Part shown: positions 53,301 to 60,000 of the stretch, piece by piece
How the letters are laid out: every line of letters begins with the position of its first letter
How positions within the stretch are numbered: position 1 is the first letter of the stretch
Source: Nematostella vectensis
Lineage: Eukaryota > Cnidaria > Anthozoa > Actiniaria > Edwardsiidae
Direction: 5' to 3'
DNA: 60,000 nucleotides
Assembly: GCF_932526225.1 (NCBI RefSeq)
Contig: NC_064034.1
Span: forward strand, 17,374,887-17,434,886
Notes under the pieces: model-generated
Told to the model about the DNA's origin: nothing
What the model saw: only the letters and a program-made list of their open reading frames with translations
Database searches by the model: none
Program-made: the position numbers and the translations under genes

Positions 53301-56300
53301 TCTACGCGTTAAAGTTTGGCTAAGAATTTCTATTTTTTACAGCGGTTTTAAAGAGCCCCCCTTTGTTATTGTTTTCATTTTAATGGAAAGTGTAAATTAT
53401 TATAGCACCGCTGTCTTTGTTATCGTTGTTCTTATCAAACTGGTTGTGAGGACGGACTTCTTTCCTCAAGCCAGAGGACCAGGGTCCAAACCCCAACTAA
53501 ACAAATCGAGAAATTTACGTGAGAAAATTTGTTTCGATAAAATTGTTTGCCTTTTAATAAACCAATACTAGCATTGAAAGTATAGCATATTTTTTGTACA
53601 AACGTTGTTATCTAATTCGATCTGTGATATCGTTCACCAGGTCAAAGGGCGAACATAACGGGGAATACGTGGGTTATGGCGTGGCATGCGCTGAAGCAGA
53701 AGTTGATATCCTTACGGGAGAGCGCCAGATTGTGCGCTGCGACATTATACACGACTGTGGAGAGAGGTGAAATTTCCGAGAATTGGTATTTTTTACCCCG
53801 AAGTAAAAGACCCTCCACGCAAGTATAACCTTTTTCAATGAAATGGTTTTTTTAACATTCGAAACGTAGCAAAACCACTCTATTGGGTCCAAGCGATTTC
53901 TAACCCCAAGAGACACCACTTAGAACAAACACATTAAAATTCTCAGGAATTTTGTTGTGGTCCATAACAGATCGCCTACGAGAACATCTATATTCTTACG
54001 ATCAGTGGTTTAGATTGGATAGAATAATCCATTAGCGTCAGACCCCTAAGGAATAGCATAATCGAAAGAAACTTTGATTACCACCTAAGTGATTTTATAC
54101 CCTAAAAGATAGGACGATCACCCCCGTCTACTTTTATGTAGACGCTCACACCTAGTTTTTCTAGTTTGCCTGTAGTCTAGTAATGACATTCCTAACTTCC
54201 TATCTGTGCCGACAATGGACTATGTCAGACTTTGTATCGTTGTACCACTCTTCTGAAAGATATAGCGTGGATGATGTTCTTGTAGCATGAATCCCGAGGT
54301 CGACGTTGGTCAAGTCGAAGGCGCCTTTATCATGGCTATGGGCTACTGGCTTCAGGAGAAAGTCTACTTTGATCAGCAGACCGGAAAGCAGCTCTCCACA
54401 GGAACATGGGTAATGAGGGAGTCTACCCTGATTAGTTAGACAGGACAGGAGCTTTCCAAAGGGACATGGGTAAGAAGAAAGTTTACTTTCACCAGCAGAC
54501 CGAAAAGGAGCTCCACACAGGGATATGGGTAAGGAGGAAATCTACCTTGATCAGTAGACAGGACAGGAGCTCCCCACAGGAACATGGGTAAGGAGGAAGT
54601 CTACCTTGATCAGTAGACAGGACAGGAGCTCCCCACAGGAACATGGGTAAGGAGGAAGTCTACCTTGATCAGTAGACAGGACAGGAGCTCCCCACAGGGA
54701 CATGGGTAAGGAGAAAGTCTACCTTGATCAGTAGACAGGACAGGAGCTTTCCACAGGAACATGGGTAAGGAGAAAGTCTACTTTGATCAGTAGACAGGAC
54801 AGGAGCTTTCCACAGGAACATGGGTAAGGAGAAAGTCTACTTTGATCAGTAGACAGGACAGAAGCTCTCCACAGGAACGATGGTCATTATTGCCATTTTT
54901 ATCTCACACTATGGGTCTACTGAATTAACCGCTGTTTACTTTTCTCTAGACGTACAAGCCGCCGACCGCTAAAGACATTCCTGTTGATTTCCGAGTGACT
55001 CTTCTGAAGAACGCCCCTAACCCTGTCGGCTTTCTCCGGTCCAAAGGTGATTACCGAACTTTGGCGAACATAATCACCAATGCTAGTTTGCAAATCCTGA
55101 ACTAATAATGTGCAAATGAAATTGGAATTTTGGGGTTTTGGTACAATTAAAAAAAATGTAGTTGCAAACCACTCCATTTTGCGTATATGAGGTCAGTTCC
55201 TTGGAAATATCGAAAAAAACGAGTGTCAATTTCTAACTTACTCTTCCATATTTCCAAGGAATCGATTCTGTCTGTCCTTCTGAATAGTTTATGCAAATTC
55301 GACCAATTGTATTCAAAGAGTGAAACGTGTTTTTGTCATCAGCCGTTGGAGAACCCCCCGCAACCATGGCCTGCTCATGTCTGTTCGCTGTCAAGCATGC
55401 GATCGAGGCTGCTAGACGAGAATTCGGCAATAACGACTTCTTCAATCTGAGTAAGTAAAGTAATCAGTCTCAGCTTGCTTCTGGGACGTACATATCACTT
55501 ACTACACGTATAGCAATACCAAGTTACACGTACAGCGATACCCAGCTACACGTACAACGATACCCAGCTACACGTACAACGATACCCAGCTACACGTACA
55601 GCAATACCAAGTTACACGTACAGCGATACCCAGCTACACGTACAACGATACCCAGCTACACGTACAGCAATACCAAGTTACACGTACAACGATACCTAGC
55701 TACACGTACAACGATACCTAGCTACACGTACAACGATACCTAGCTACACGTACAACGATACCTAGCTACACGTACAACGATACCTAGCTACACGTACAAC
55801 GATACCTAGCTACACGTACAACGATACCTAGCTACACGTACAACGATACCTAGCTACACGTACAACGATACCTAGCTACACGTACAACGATACCTAGCTA
55901 CACGTACAACGATACCAAGTTACACGTACAACGATACCAAGTTACACGTACAGCAATACCAAGTTACACGTACAGCAATACCAACTTACACGTACAGCAA
56001 TACCAAGTTACACGTACAGCGATACCAAGTTACACGTACAGCGATACCAAGTTACACGTACAGCGATACCAAGTTACACGTACAGCAATACCAAGTTACA
56101 CGTACAACGATACCCAGCTACACGTACAACGATACCCAGCTACACGTACAGCAATACCAAGTTACACGTACAACGATACCGACTTACACGTACAGCGATA
56201 CCCAGCTACACGTACAGCAATACCAAGTTACACATACAACGATACCAACTTACACGTACAGCGATACCAACTTACACGTACAGCGATACCCAGCTACACG

Positions 56301-59300
56301 TACAGCAATACCAAGTTACACGTACAGCAATACCAAGTTACACGTACAACGATACCAACTTACACGTACAGCGATACCAAGTTACACGTACAGCGATACC
56401 TAGCTACACGTACAACAATACCAAGTTACACGTACAACGATACCAACTTACACGTACAGCGATACCCAGCTACACGTACAGCAATACCAAGTTACACGTA
56501 CAGCGATACCAAGTTACACGTACAGCGATACCAACTTACACGTACAGCAATACCAAGTTACACGTACAGCGATACCAAGTTACACGTACAACGATACCAA
56601 CTTACACGTACAGCGATACCAAGTTACACGTACAGCGATACCAAGTTACACGTACAGCGATACCCAGCTACACGTACAGCAATACCAAGTTACACGTACA
56701 GCGATACCAAGTTACACGTACAACGATACCAAGTTACACGTACAACGATACCAACTTACACGTACAGCGATACCAACTTACACGTACAGCGATACCAAGT
56801 TACACGTACAACGATACCAACTTACACGTACAGCGATACCCAGCTACACGTACAGCGATACCCAGCTACACGTACAACGATACCTAGCTACACGTACAGC
56901 AATACCAAGTTACACGTACAACGATACCAACTTACACGTACAGCGATACCTAGCTACACGTACAGCAATACCAAGTTACACGTACAACGATACCAACTTA
57001 CACGTACAGCAATACCCAGCTACACGTACAGCAATACCAAGTTACACGTACAACAATACCAAGTTACACGTACAATGATACCAAGTTACACGTACAGCAA
57101 TACCAAGTTACACGTACAGCAATACCAAGTTACACGTACAACGATACCAACTTACACGTACAACGATACCTAGCTACACGTACAGCAATACCAAGTTACA
57201 CGTACAACGATACCCAGCTACACGTACAGCAATACCAAGTTACACATACAACGATACCCAGCTACACGTACAGCAATACCAAGTTACACGTACAACGATA
57301 CCAACTTACACGTACAGCGATACCCAGCTACACGTACAGCAATACCAAGTTACACGTACAGCAATACCAAGTTACTCGTACAGCAATACCAAGTTACACG
57401 TACAGCAATACCAAGTTACACGTACAACGATACAAACTTACACGTACAACGATACCTAGCTACACGTACAGCAATACCAAGTTACACGTACAACAATACC
57501 AAGTTACACGTACAACGATGCCAAGTTACACGTACAGCAATACCAAGTTACACGTACAACGATACCAAGTTACACGTACAACGATACCCAGCTACACGTA
57601 CAACGATACCCAGCTACACGTACAGCGATACCCAGCTACACGTACAACGATACCCAGCTACACGTACAGCAATACCAAGTTACACGTACAACGATACCTA
57701 GCTACACGTACAACGATACCTAGCTACACGTACAACGATACCTAGCTACACGTACAACGATACATAGCTAGATGTACAACGATACCAAGTTACACGTACA
57801 ACGATACCAAGTTACACGTACAGCAATACCAAGTTACACGTACAGCGATACCTAGCTACACGTACAACGATACCAAGTTACACGTACAGCGATACCTAGC
57901 TACACGTACAGCAATACCAAGTTACACGTACAACGATACCAACTTACACGTACAGCGATACCCAGCTACACGTACAACGATACCAAGTTACACGTACAAC
58001 GATACCAACTTACACGTACAGCAATACCAAGTTACACGTACAGCGATACCAAGATACACGTACAGCGATACCAACTTACACGTACAGCAATACCAAGTTA
58101 CACGTACAGCGATACCAACTTACACGTACAGCGATACCAAGTTACACGTACAACGATACCAACTTACACGTACAGCAATACCAAGTTACACGTACAGCGA
58201 TACCCAGCTACACGTACAACGATACCTAGCTACACGTACAGCAATACCAAGTTACACGTACAACGATACCAACTTACACGTACAGCGATACCTAGCTACA
58301 TGTACAGCAATACCAAGTTACACGTACAACGATACCAACTTACACGTACAGCGATACCCAGCTACACGTACAGCAATACCAAGTTACACGTACAACAATA
58401 CCCAGCTACACGTACAACGATACCAAGTTACACGTACAACGATACCTAGCTACACGTACAGCAATACCAAGTTACACGTACAGCAATACCAAGTTACACG
58501 TACAACGATACCCAGGTACACGTACAGCAATACCAAGTTACACGTACAACGATACCCAGCTACACGTACAGCAATACCAAGTTACACGTACAACGATACC
58601 AACTTACACGTACAGCGATACCCAGCTACACGTACAGCAATACCAAGTTACACGTACAGCAATACCAAGTTACACGTACAGCAATACCAAGTTACACGTA
58701 CAGCAATACCAAGTTACACGTACAACGATACCAAGTTACACGTACAACGATACCTAGCTACACGTACAGCAATACCAAGTTACACGTACAACGATACCCA
58801 GCTACACGTACAACGATACCAAGTTACACGTACAACGATACCAAGTTACACGTACAACGATACCAAGTTACACGTACAACGATACCCAGCTACACGTACA
58901 ACGATACCTAGCTACACGTACAGCAATACCAAGTTACACGTACAACAATACCAAGTTACACGTACAACGATACCTAGCTACACGTACAACGATACCTAGC
59001 TACACGTACAACGATACCCAGCTACACGTACAACGATACCCAGCTACACGTACACGATACCCAGCTACACGTACAACGATACCTAGCTACACGTACAACG
59101 ATACCTAGCTACACGTAAAACGATACCTAGCTAGATGTACAACGATACCTAGCTACACGTACAACGATACCTAGCTACAAATACAACGATACCTAGCTAC
59201 AAATACAACGATACCTATCTAGATGTACAACGATACCTAGCTACACGTACAACGATACCTAGCTACACGTACAACGATACCAAGTTACACGTACAACGAT

Positions 59301-60000
59301 ACCAAGTTACACGTACAACGATACCAAGTTACACGTACAACGATACCTAGCTACACGTACAATGATACCTAGCTACACGTACAACGATACCTAGCTACAC
59401 GTACAACGATACCAAGTTACACGTACAACGATACCTAGCTACACGTACAACGATACCTAGCTACACGTACAACGATACCTAGCTACACGTACAACGATAC
59501 CTAGCTACAAAACTAATGGGACACTTTCCCTCCCCCTTCCTCAATGTTGGAGGGCAAATGATCACCTTGCTACTGCTTGTGTTTTGAGCTGAAAAATCGC
59601 CTCTAACCAATATTAATCGGGGGGAGAGGGTTGCCGGTTGTTCGTATGGGAAGTGTCCCACTTACTTTTGTTGAGGATTGTAGCTACAAATACAGCGATA
59701 CCTAGCTACACGTACCACGATACTTAGCTACACGTACAACGATACTTAGCTACACGTACAATAATACCTAGCTACACATACAACGATACCCAGCTATAGT
59801 AAGACAATTTCTCAGTAATTCGCTGACTTGGCGTTTGTCACTGACCATGCTAGCGAAGAAGAACAACGAGCGACGGAGCACGGGGGTCCCTCGAGTTCCC
59901 AATACTCTTATATTGAGGCGTTGGTTGCTTTAGAAACCAGCTTACAATATTCTGTTCATTCCTGATGCATTTATTATGACATTTCTTTGCCAGACGGACC
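26293..60000 (+). CDS. Aldehyde-oxidase-type molybdo-flavoenzyme (xanthine dehydrogenase family), 3' end off the window
   Basis: The family oxidises aldehydes or purines at a molybdopterin centre, passing electrons through two 2Fe-2S clusters to FAD. I placed 41 exons with consistent phases (about 1,275 codons; family about 1,330), so only a few dozen residues are missing on the right. All eight cluster cysteines are present (81, 86, 89, 111; 151, 154, 186, 188). In the molybdopterin domain Gln737 (GAQHHF), Arg906 (FCRAPG), [10 protein letters not shown] (about 1024-1033) and catalytic Glu1243 (KAVGEPP) are conserved. The xanthine dehydrogenase substrate Glu (bovine 802) is Ala798 (AFGAKATR), and the FAD domain reads [11 protein letters not shown], as I recall from insect aldehyde oxidases, rather than the xanthine dehydrogenase motif. 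So aldehyde oxidase is preferred. The first exon (17 nt) is the least certain. Confidence 0.9.
26543..26678. repeat. Inverted repeat of 18 bp arms in oxidase intron 1
   Basis: TTCTTTGGTGTTACGGAG at 26543-26560 is matched in reverse complement at 26661-26678. It is probably a short MITE; no target duplication was found. Confidence 0.6.
27303..27585. mobile_element. Element of the GGGGCGGATCCAGG family in oxidase intron 2
   Basis: The left end CAGGGGCGGATACAGGGG and right end ATCCAGGATCCACCCCTG are inverted. The inner block CCTTTTTGAGTAAAAAAATT matches the copy at 11221, and GACGCGACAAATTCAATTCA matches the foldback element at 23728. Confidence 0.7.
27705..27900. mobile_element. Inverted-repeat element in oxidase intron 2
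   Basis: Left arm (AAATTCAGGTTAACCGAAGG, CTCGGAAAAAA) is matched in reverse by TTTTTTCCGAACTTTGACCT and CGATTGACCTAATTTATT. Arms are about 60 bp. Confidence 0.65.
27975..28096. mobile_element. Repeat family with CACGCCCCTACTGGTC core, copy 1
   Basis: It shares ATTGGGGGCACA-like starts, GCACAGCCACGCCCCTACTG, and TGCCCCCAGTGCC ends with a second copy at 42757-42912. Confidence 0.6.
28732..28895 (+). repeat. Two-copy duplication of oxidase exon 5 end plus donor
   Basis: GCATGGTCATGAACATGTAC followed by AG|GTATGT (real, donor at 28754) is repeated 84 bp later as GCATGGTCAAGAACATGTAC then AG|GTGTGT (donor-like at 28838). The downstream intron sequence (AAGGGTCT, TATAGT) is duplicated too. Confidence 0.8.
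29557..36589 (+). CDS. Oxidase exons 8-18: FAD-binding domain
   Basis: Exons: 29557-29731, 30928-31001, 31520-31639, 32575-32598, 32863-32965, 33732-33796, 33875-33952, 35267-35374, 35525-35591, 35883-35992, 36425-36589. FAD motifs are VGGNTGKG (exons 8-9), [10 protein letters not shown] (exon 10) and [10 protein letters not shown] (exons 11-12). Exon 11 is a 24-nt microexon (VANTPVRN). Exon 13 has FDMKGK where xanthine dehydrogenases carry their FFxGYRKT-type segment. Exons 14-15 join to read [11 protein letters not shown]. These features point away from NAD-dependent xanthine dehydrogenase. Exon 18 is the linker to the molybdopterin domain. Confidence 0.85.
29829..30047. mobile_element. Inverted-repeat element in oxidase intron 8
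   Basis: Arms of about 70 bp: ACAGCGCGACCAAGAAAACC and TATGTATGGAATGTTTGTC on the left are matched in reverse by CATTCCACACATATTTTAGG and GGTTTTCCTGGTTGCGCTGT on the right. Confidence 0.7.
30123..30429. mobile_element. MITE with CAGGCCCGTACCCAGGA ends
   Basis: CAGGCCCGTACCCAGGA at the left and CCTGGGTACGGGCCTG at the right are inverted termini. It contains two poly-G runs and no coding frame. Oxidase intron 8. Confidence 0.75.
31163..31413. mobile_element. TTAA-flanked MITE copy
   Basis: Core from GTCACCAGTTTACTTCCGG to GAAGTAAACCGGTGACAATG, ending GCGGCTTTAA. The internal order is inverted relative to the copy at 15181. The left terminus appears to be split by extra sequence. Oxidase intron 9. 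Confidence 0.7.
31744..32461 (+). repeat. 22-bp tandem array in three sequence blocks (oxidase intron 10)
   Basis: About 32.6 copies of a 22-bp unit. The first 17 or so read GTATAACCGCCATGGTACTA-, the next three read GTATAACCGCCGTGG-, and the last 12 or so read GTGTAACCGCCGTGG-. Within a block the copies are identical. It begins about 105 bp after the exon 10 donor and shows no exon homology. Confidence 0.95.
32955..33120 (+). repeat. 31-bp tandem array of oxidase exon 12 end plus donor
   Basis: Five copies of GGTTATCGTCG|GTAAGTCTTC and flanking bases. Donor-like sites lie at 32966 (real), 32997 (GTGAGT), 33028 (GTAGGT), 33059 (GTAAGT) and 33090 (GTAAGT), plus a partial sixth copy. Copies diverge with distance. 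Confidence 0.88.
33255..33530 (+). repeat. 21-bp degenerate tandem array
   Basis: Around 12 copies of TCGGTTTGTATCGCTGCGCTA, cleanest at 33440-33525 and degenerate to the left, in the same intron as the exon 12 donor array. Confidence 0.8.
34390..34871. mobile_element. MITE with TACCTTATTACACTTAATTT ends
   Basis: TIRs (TACCTTATTACACTTAA and complement) enclose about 480 bp in which TTTTCGCGA and its complement recur many times. There is no coding frame. Oxidase intron 14. Confidence 0.75.
35362..35523 (+). repeat. Two-copy duplication of oxidase exon 15 end plus donor
   Basis: CGACACAACTTT|GTAAGTCTTT (real donor at 35375) and the next 65 bp recur from 35442 as CGACACAGCTTT|GTAAATCTTT. Both copies end AAAATTCCTTTGTTA; the second runs directly into the exon 16 acceptor. 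The duplication therefore spans almost the whole intron. Confidence 0.88.
36957..60000 (+). CDS. Oxidase exons 19-41: molybdopterin domain (exon 41 partial)
   Basis: Exons: 36957-37037, 40534-40575, 41027-41125, 41213-41270, 42533-42685, 42963-43042, 43501-43610, 43706-43810, 44446-44524, 44909-45023, 45259-45339, 45680-45789, 46934-46988, 47604-47662, 50571-50732, 51316-51400, 52371-52414, 52808-52938, 53641-53766, 54286-54409, 54950-55046, 55343-55450, 59994-60000 (cut by the window end; NGP). The domain opens with [12 protein letters not shown]. Exons 21 and 22 are separated by an 87-nt intron that has no in-frame stop. The exon 19 end is coordinate-ambiguous because its donor is repeated about 82 times; I used the first. 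The exon 38 donor is likewise repeated. Confidence 0.85.
37005..40192 (+). repeat. 39-bp tandem array of about 82 oxidase exon 19 donors, in frame
   Basis: Each 39-bp unit encodes the exon 19 tail (GAIVTSTV) followed by the donor GTATGTGAG and then CTGTATGGTGCT. Variation is almost confined to three bases: CTGT(A/G)TGG, GCT(A/T)TTG, and T or C at donor position 2 in a few units, which destroys GT. There are two 33-bp units and two 38-bp units (near 39183 and 39683), which shift the frame. Otherwise it is stop-free for over 700 codons. The repeated peptide is [13 protein letters not shown]. Frames on both strands here are by-products. Confidence 0.97.
40195..40440 (+). repeat. GAT/GGT trinucleotide-rich tract
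   Basis: Imperfect GATGATGATG and GGTGGTGATG runs between the 39-bp array and exon 20; a degenerate microsatellite. Confidence 0.7.
41126..41212 (+). other. 87-nt stop-free in-frame intron (possible exitron)
   Basis: GTAATTTTAC at 41126 and ATTATTCTTTATCAG ending at 41212 bracket 87 nt (29 codons) with no stop and no phase change. Removing it joins PGPKEG to [15 protein letters not shown], the spacing expected in the family; keeping it adds 29 hydrophobic, AT-encoded residues. Confidence 0.75.
41541..41783. mobile_element. TTAA-flanked MITE copy
   Basis: It begins TTAAAGCCGCATTGCCACCA and ends AACTGTTGACATCGCCTC then TTAA. Internal blocks match the copy at 15181. Oxidase intron 22. Confidence 0.8.
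42757..42912. mobile_element. Repeat family with CACGCCCCTACTGGTC core, copy 2
   Basis: It matches 27975-28096 in GGGGGCACAAACATT-, GGCCACGCCCCTACTGGTC and GCCCCCAGTGCCCCACCCC blocks, with extra sequence in the middle. Oxidase intron 23. Confidence 0.6.
44058..44338. mobile_element. MITE, TTACTGTCGAAT family, copy 2
   Basis: Shares GTTGTATCGCGACGCC, GACACTGTCTGGTTTTCG, CAGAGGATAGCCAGGGAA and CTCTGATTGGCTCAGAATGG with the copy at 7132; terminal TACTGT/ACAGTA is kept. Oxidase intron 26. Confidence 0.8.
45350..45565 (+). repeat. ATC/AGC trinucleotide microsatellite
   Basis: A degenerate ATCATC and AGCAGC tract just downstream of the exon 29 donor. The repetitive Ile or Leu/Met frames across it are not genes. 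Confidence 0.85.
47764..48165 (+). repeat. 17-bp tandem array
   Basis: About 23 copies of ACCCTATCGCACCACTT with an A-rich variant (CATACCATTT) at the left edge. Oxidase intron 32, directly before the 44-bp array. Confidence 0.93.
48175..50500 (+). repeat. 44-bp tandem array (two diverged 22-bp halves)
   Basis: About 50 copies. The halves are ACCAAACCCTACCGACTACC+GT and ACCCAACCCTACTATCTACC+CT, which align to each other. The plus strand has no TAA, TAG or TGA in any frame, giving three overlapping frames of 594-765 codons with the same Tyr/Pro/Thr/Leu-rich peptide; these are artefacts, since the real exon 33 starts at 50571. Higher-order copies of about 180 bp recur near 49495-49980. Confidence 0.95.
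51498..51629. mobile_element. Inverted-repeat element with TTGGCCATTCCGGCTATAAG ends
   Basis: Left arm TTGGCCATTCCGGCTATAAG, then GCGCGCGC, is matched in reverse by GCGCGCGCATGCTTATAGCT and GGAATGGCC. Oxidase intron 34. Confidence 0.75.
54356..54890 (+). repeat. 59-bp tandem array of oxidase exon 38 end plus donor
   Basis: Nine copies of the last 50 or so bases of exon 38 plus the donor. The real donor is ACATGG|GTAATG at 54410; later copies read ACATGG|GTAAGA or GTAAGG, which are closer to consensus. 59 is not a multiple of three, and read-through meets a TAG in the first unit. Confidence 0.92.
55193..55263. repeat. Short hairpin
   Basis: GTTCCTTGGAAATAT and its near-complement ATATTTCCAAGGAATC enclose about 40 nt in oxidase intron 39. 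Confidence 0.6.
55490..59800 (+). repeat. 4.3-kb array of a 22-bp unit (oxidase intron 40)
   Basis: About 190 copies of CTACACGTACAACGATACCT+AG. Variation sits at a few linked positions: ACAACGA, ACAGCGA or ACAGCAA; then CCTAGCT, CCCAGCT, CCAAGTT or CCAACTT. It is interrupted by a MITE at 59517-59661. It shows no homology to either flanking exon. Confidence 0.96.
59517..59661. mobile_element. MITE inserted in the 22-bp array
   Basis: GGGACACTTTCCC and GGGAAGTGTCCC form inverted ends of a block of about 145 bp that is unlike the surrounding repeat; array units resume after it. Confidence 0.7.

Noticed and set aside
55490-59800. CRISPR-like array
   Set aside because: Units are contiguous with no unique spacers, the genome is eukaryotic, and there are no cas genes; it is a satellite.

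Overview
This is a eukaryotic (metazoan) window. Three protein-coding genes are split by many GT-AG introns and sit in AT-rich DNA full of miniature inverted-repeat elements and tandem repeats. The protein character (RIC1, UMP-CMP kinase, and a molybdo-flavoenzyme resembling insect aldehyde oxidases), the intron density and the inverted-repeat elements suggest an early-branching marine invertebrate. A cnidarian such as a sea anemone is my best guess; this is inference and I did not match it to any database.

Layout. (1) 17599 down to 1, minus strand: the RIC1 homologue (Golgi Rab6 guanine-nucleotide exchange factor subunit). I could place 28 coding exons with consistent phases, about 1,093 codons. 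The C-terminus lies beyond the left edge. (2) 18013-21522, plus strand: a complete 6-exon UMP-CMP kinase of 195 residues, head-to-head with RIC1 across a gap of about 410 bp that probably holds a shared promoter. (3) 21523-26292: an intergenic block built almost entirely of nested inverted-repeat transposons, including a decayed PIF/Harbinger-type transposase fragment. (4) 26293-60000, plus strand: an aldehyde-oxidase-type xanthine dehydrogenase family gene. I could place 41 exons with consistent phases, about 1,275 codons, with the last exon cut by the right edge.

The enzyme gene has the full order: two 2Fe-2S clusters, an FAD domain, then the molybdopterin domain. The catalytic Glu and Arg are conserved, but Ala replaces the substrate-binding Glu of xanthine dehydrogenase, so aldehyde oxidation is more likely than xanthine oxidation. 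UMP-CMP kinase phosphorylates pyrimidine monophosphates. RIC1 acts in retrograde Golgi traffic. The three genes share no obvious pathway.

The most striking signal is not a gene. At least nine introns in the two large genes carry tandem duplications that start at a splice junction, so each repeat unit contains the end of the exon plus a copy of the 5' splice site (in one case the 3' splice site). They range from 2 copies to an array of about 82 copies of a 39-bp unit at 37005-40192. That array is in frame and free of stops on the coding strand, so it offers about 80 alternative donors, each adding 13 residues. Very long reading frames seen in the repeat arrays are by-products of the repeats, not genes.

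Remaining introns longer than 300 bp not listed below (for example 18100-18722, 18867-19561, 26310-27061, 46000-46930) hold unremarkable AT-rich sequence in which I see no gene.
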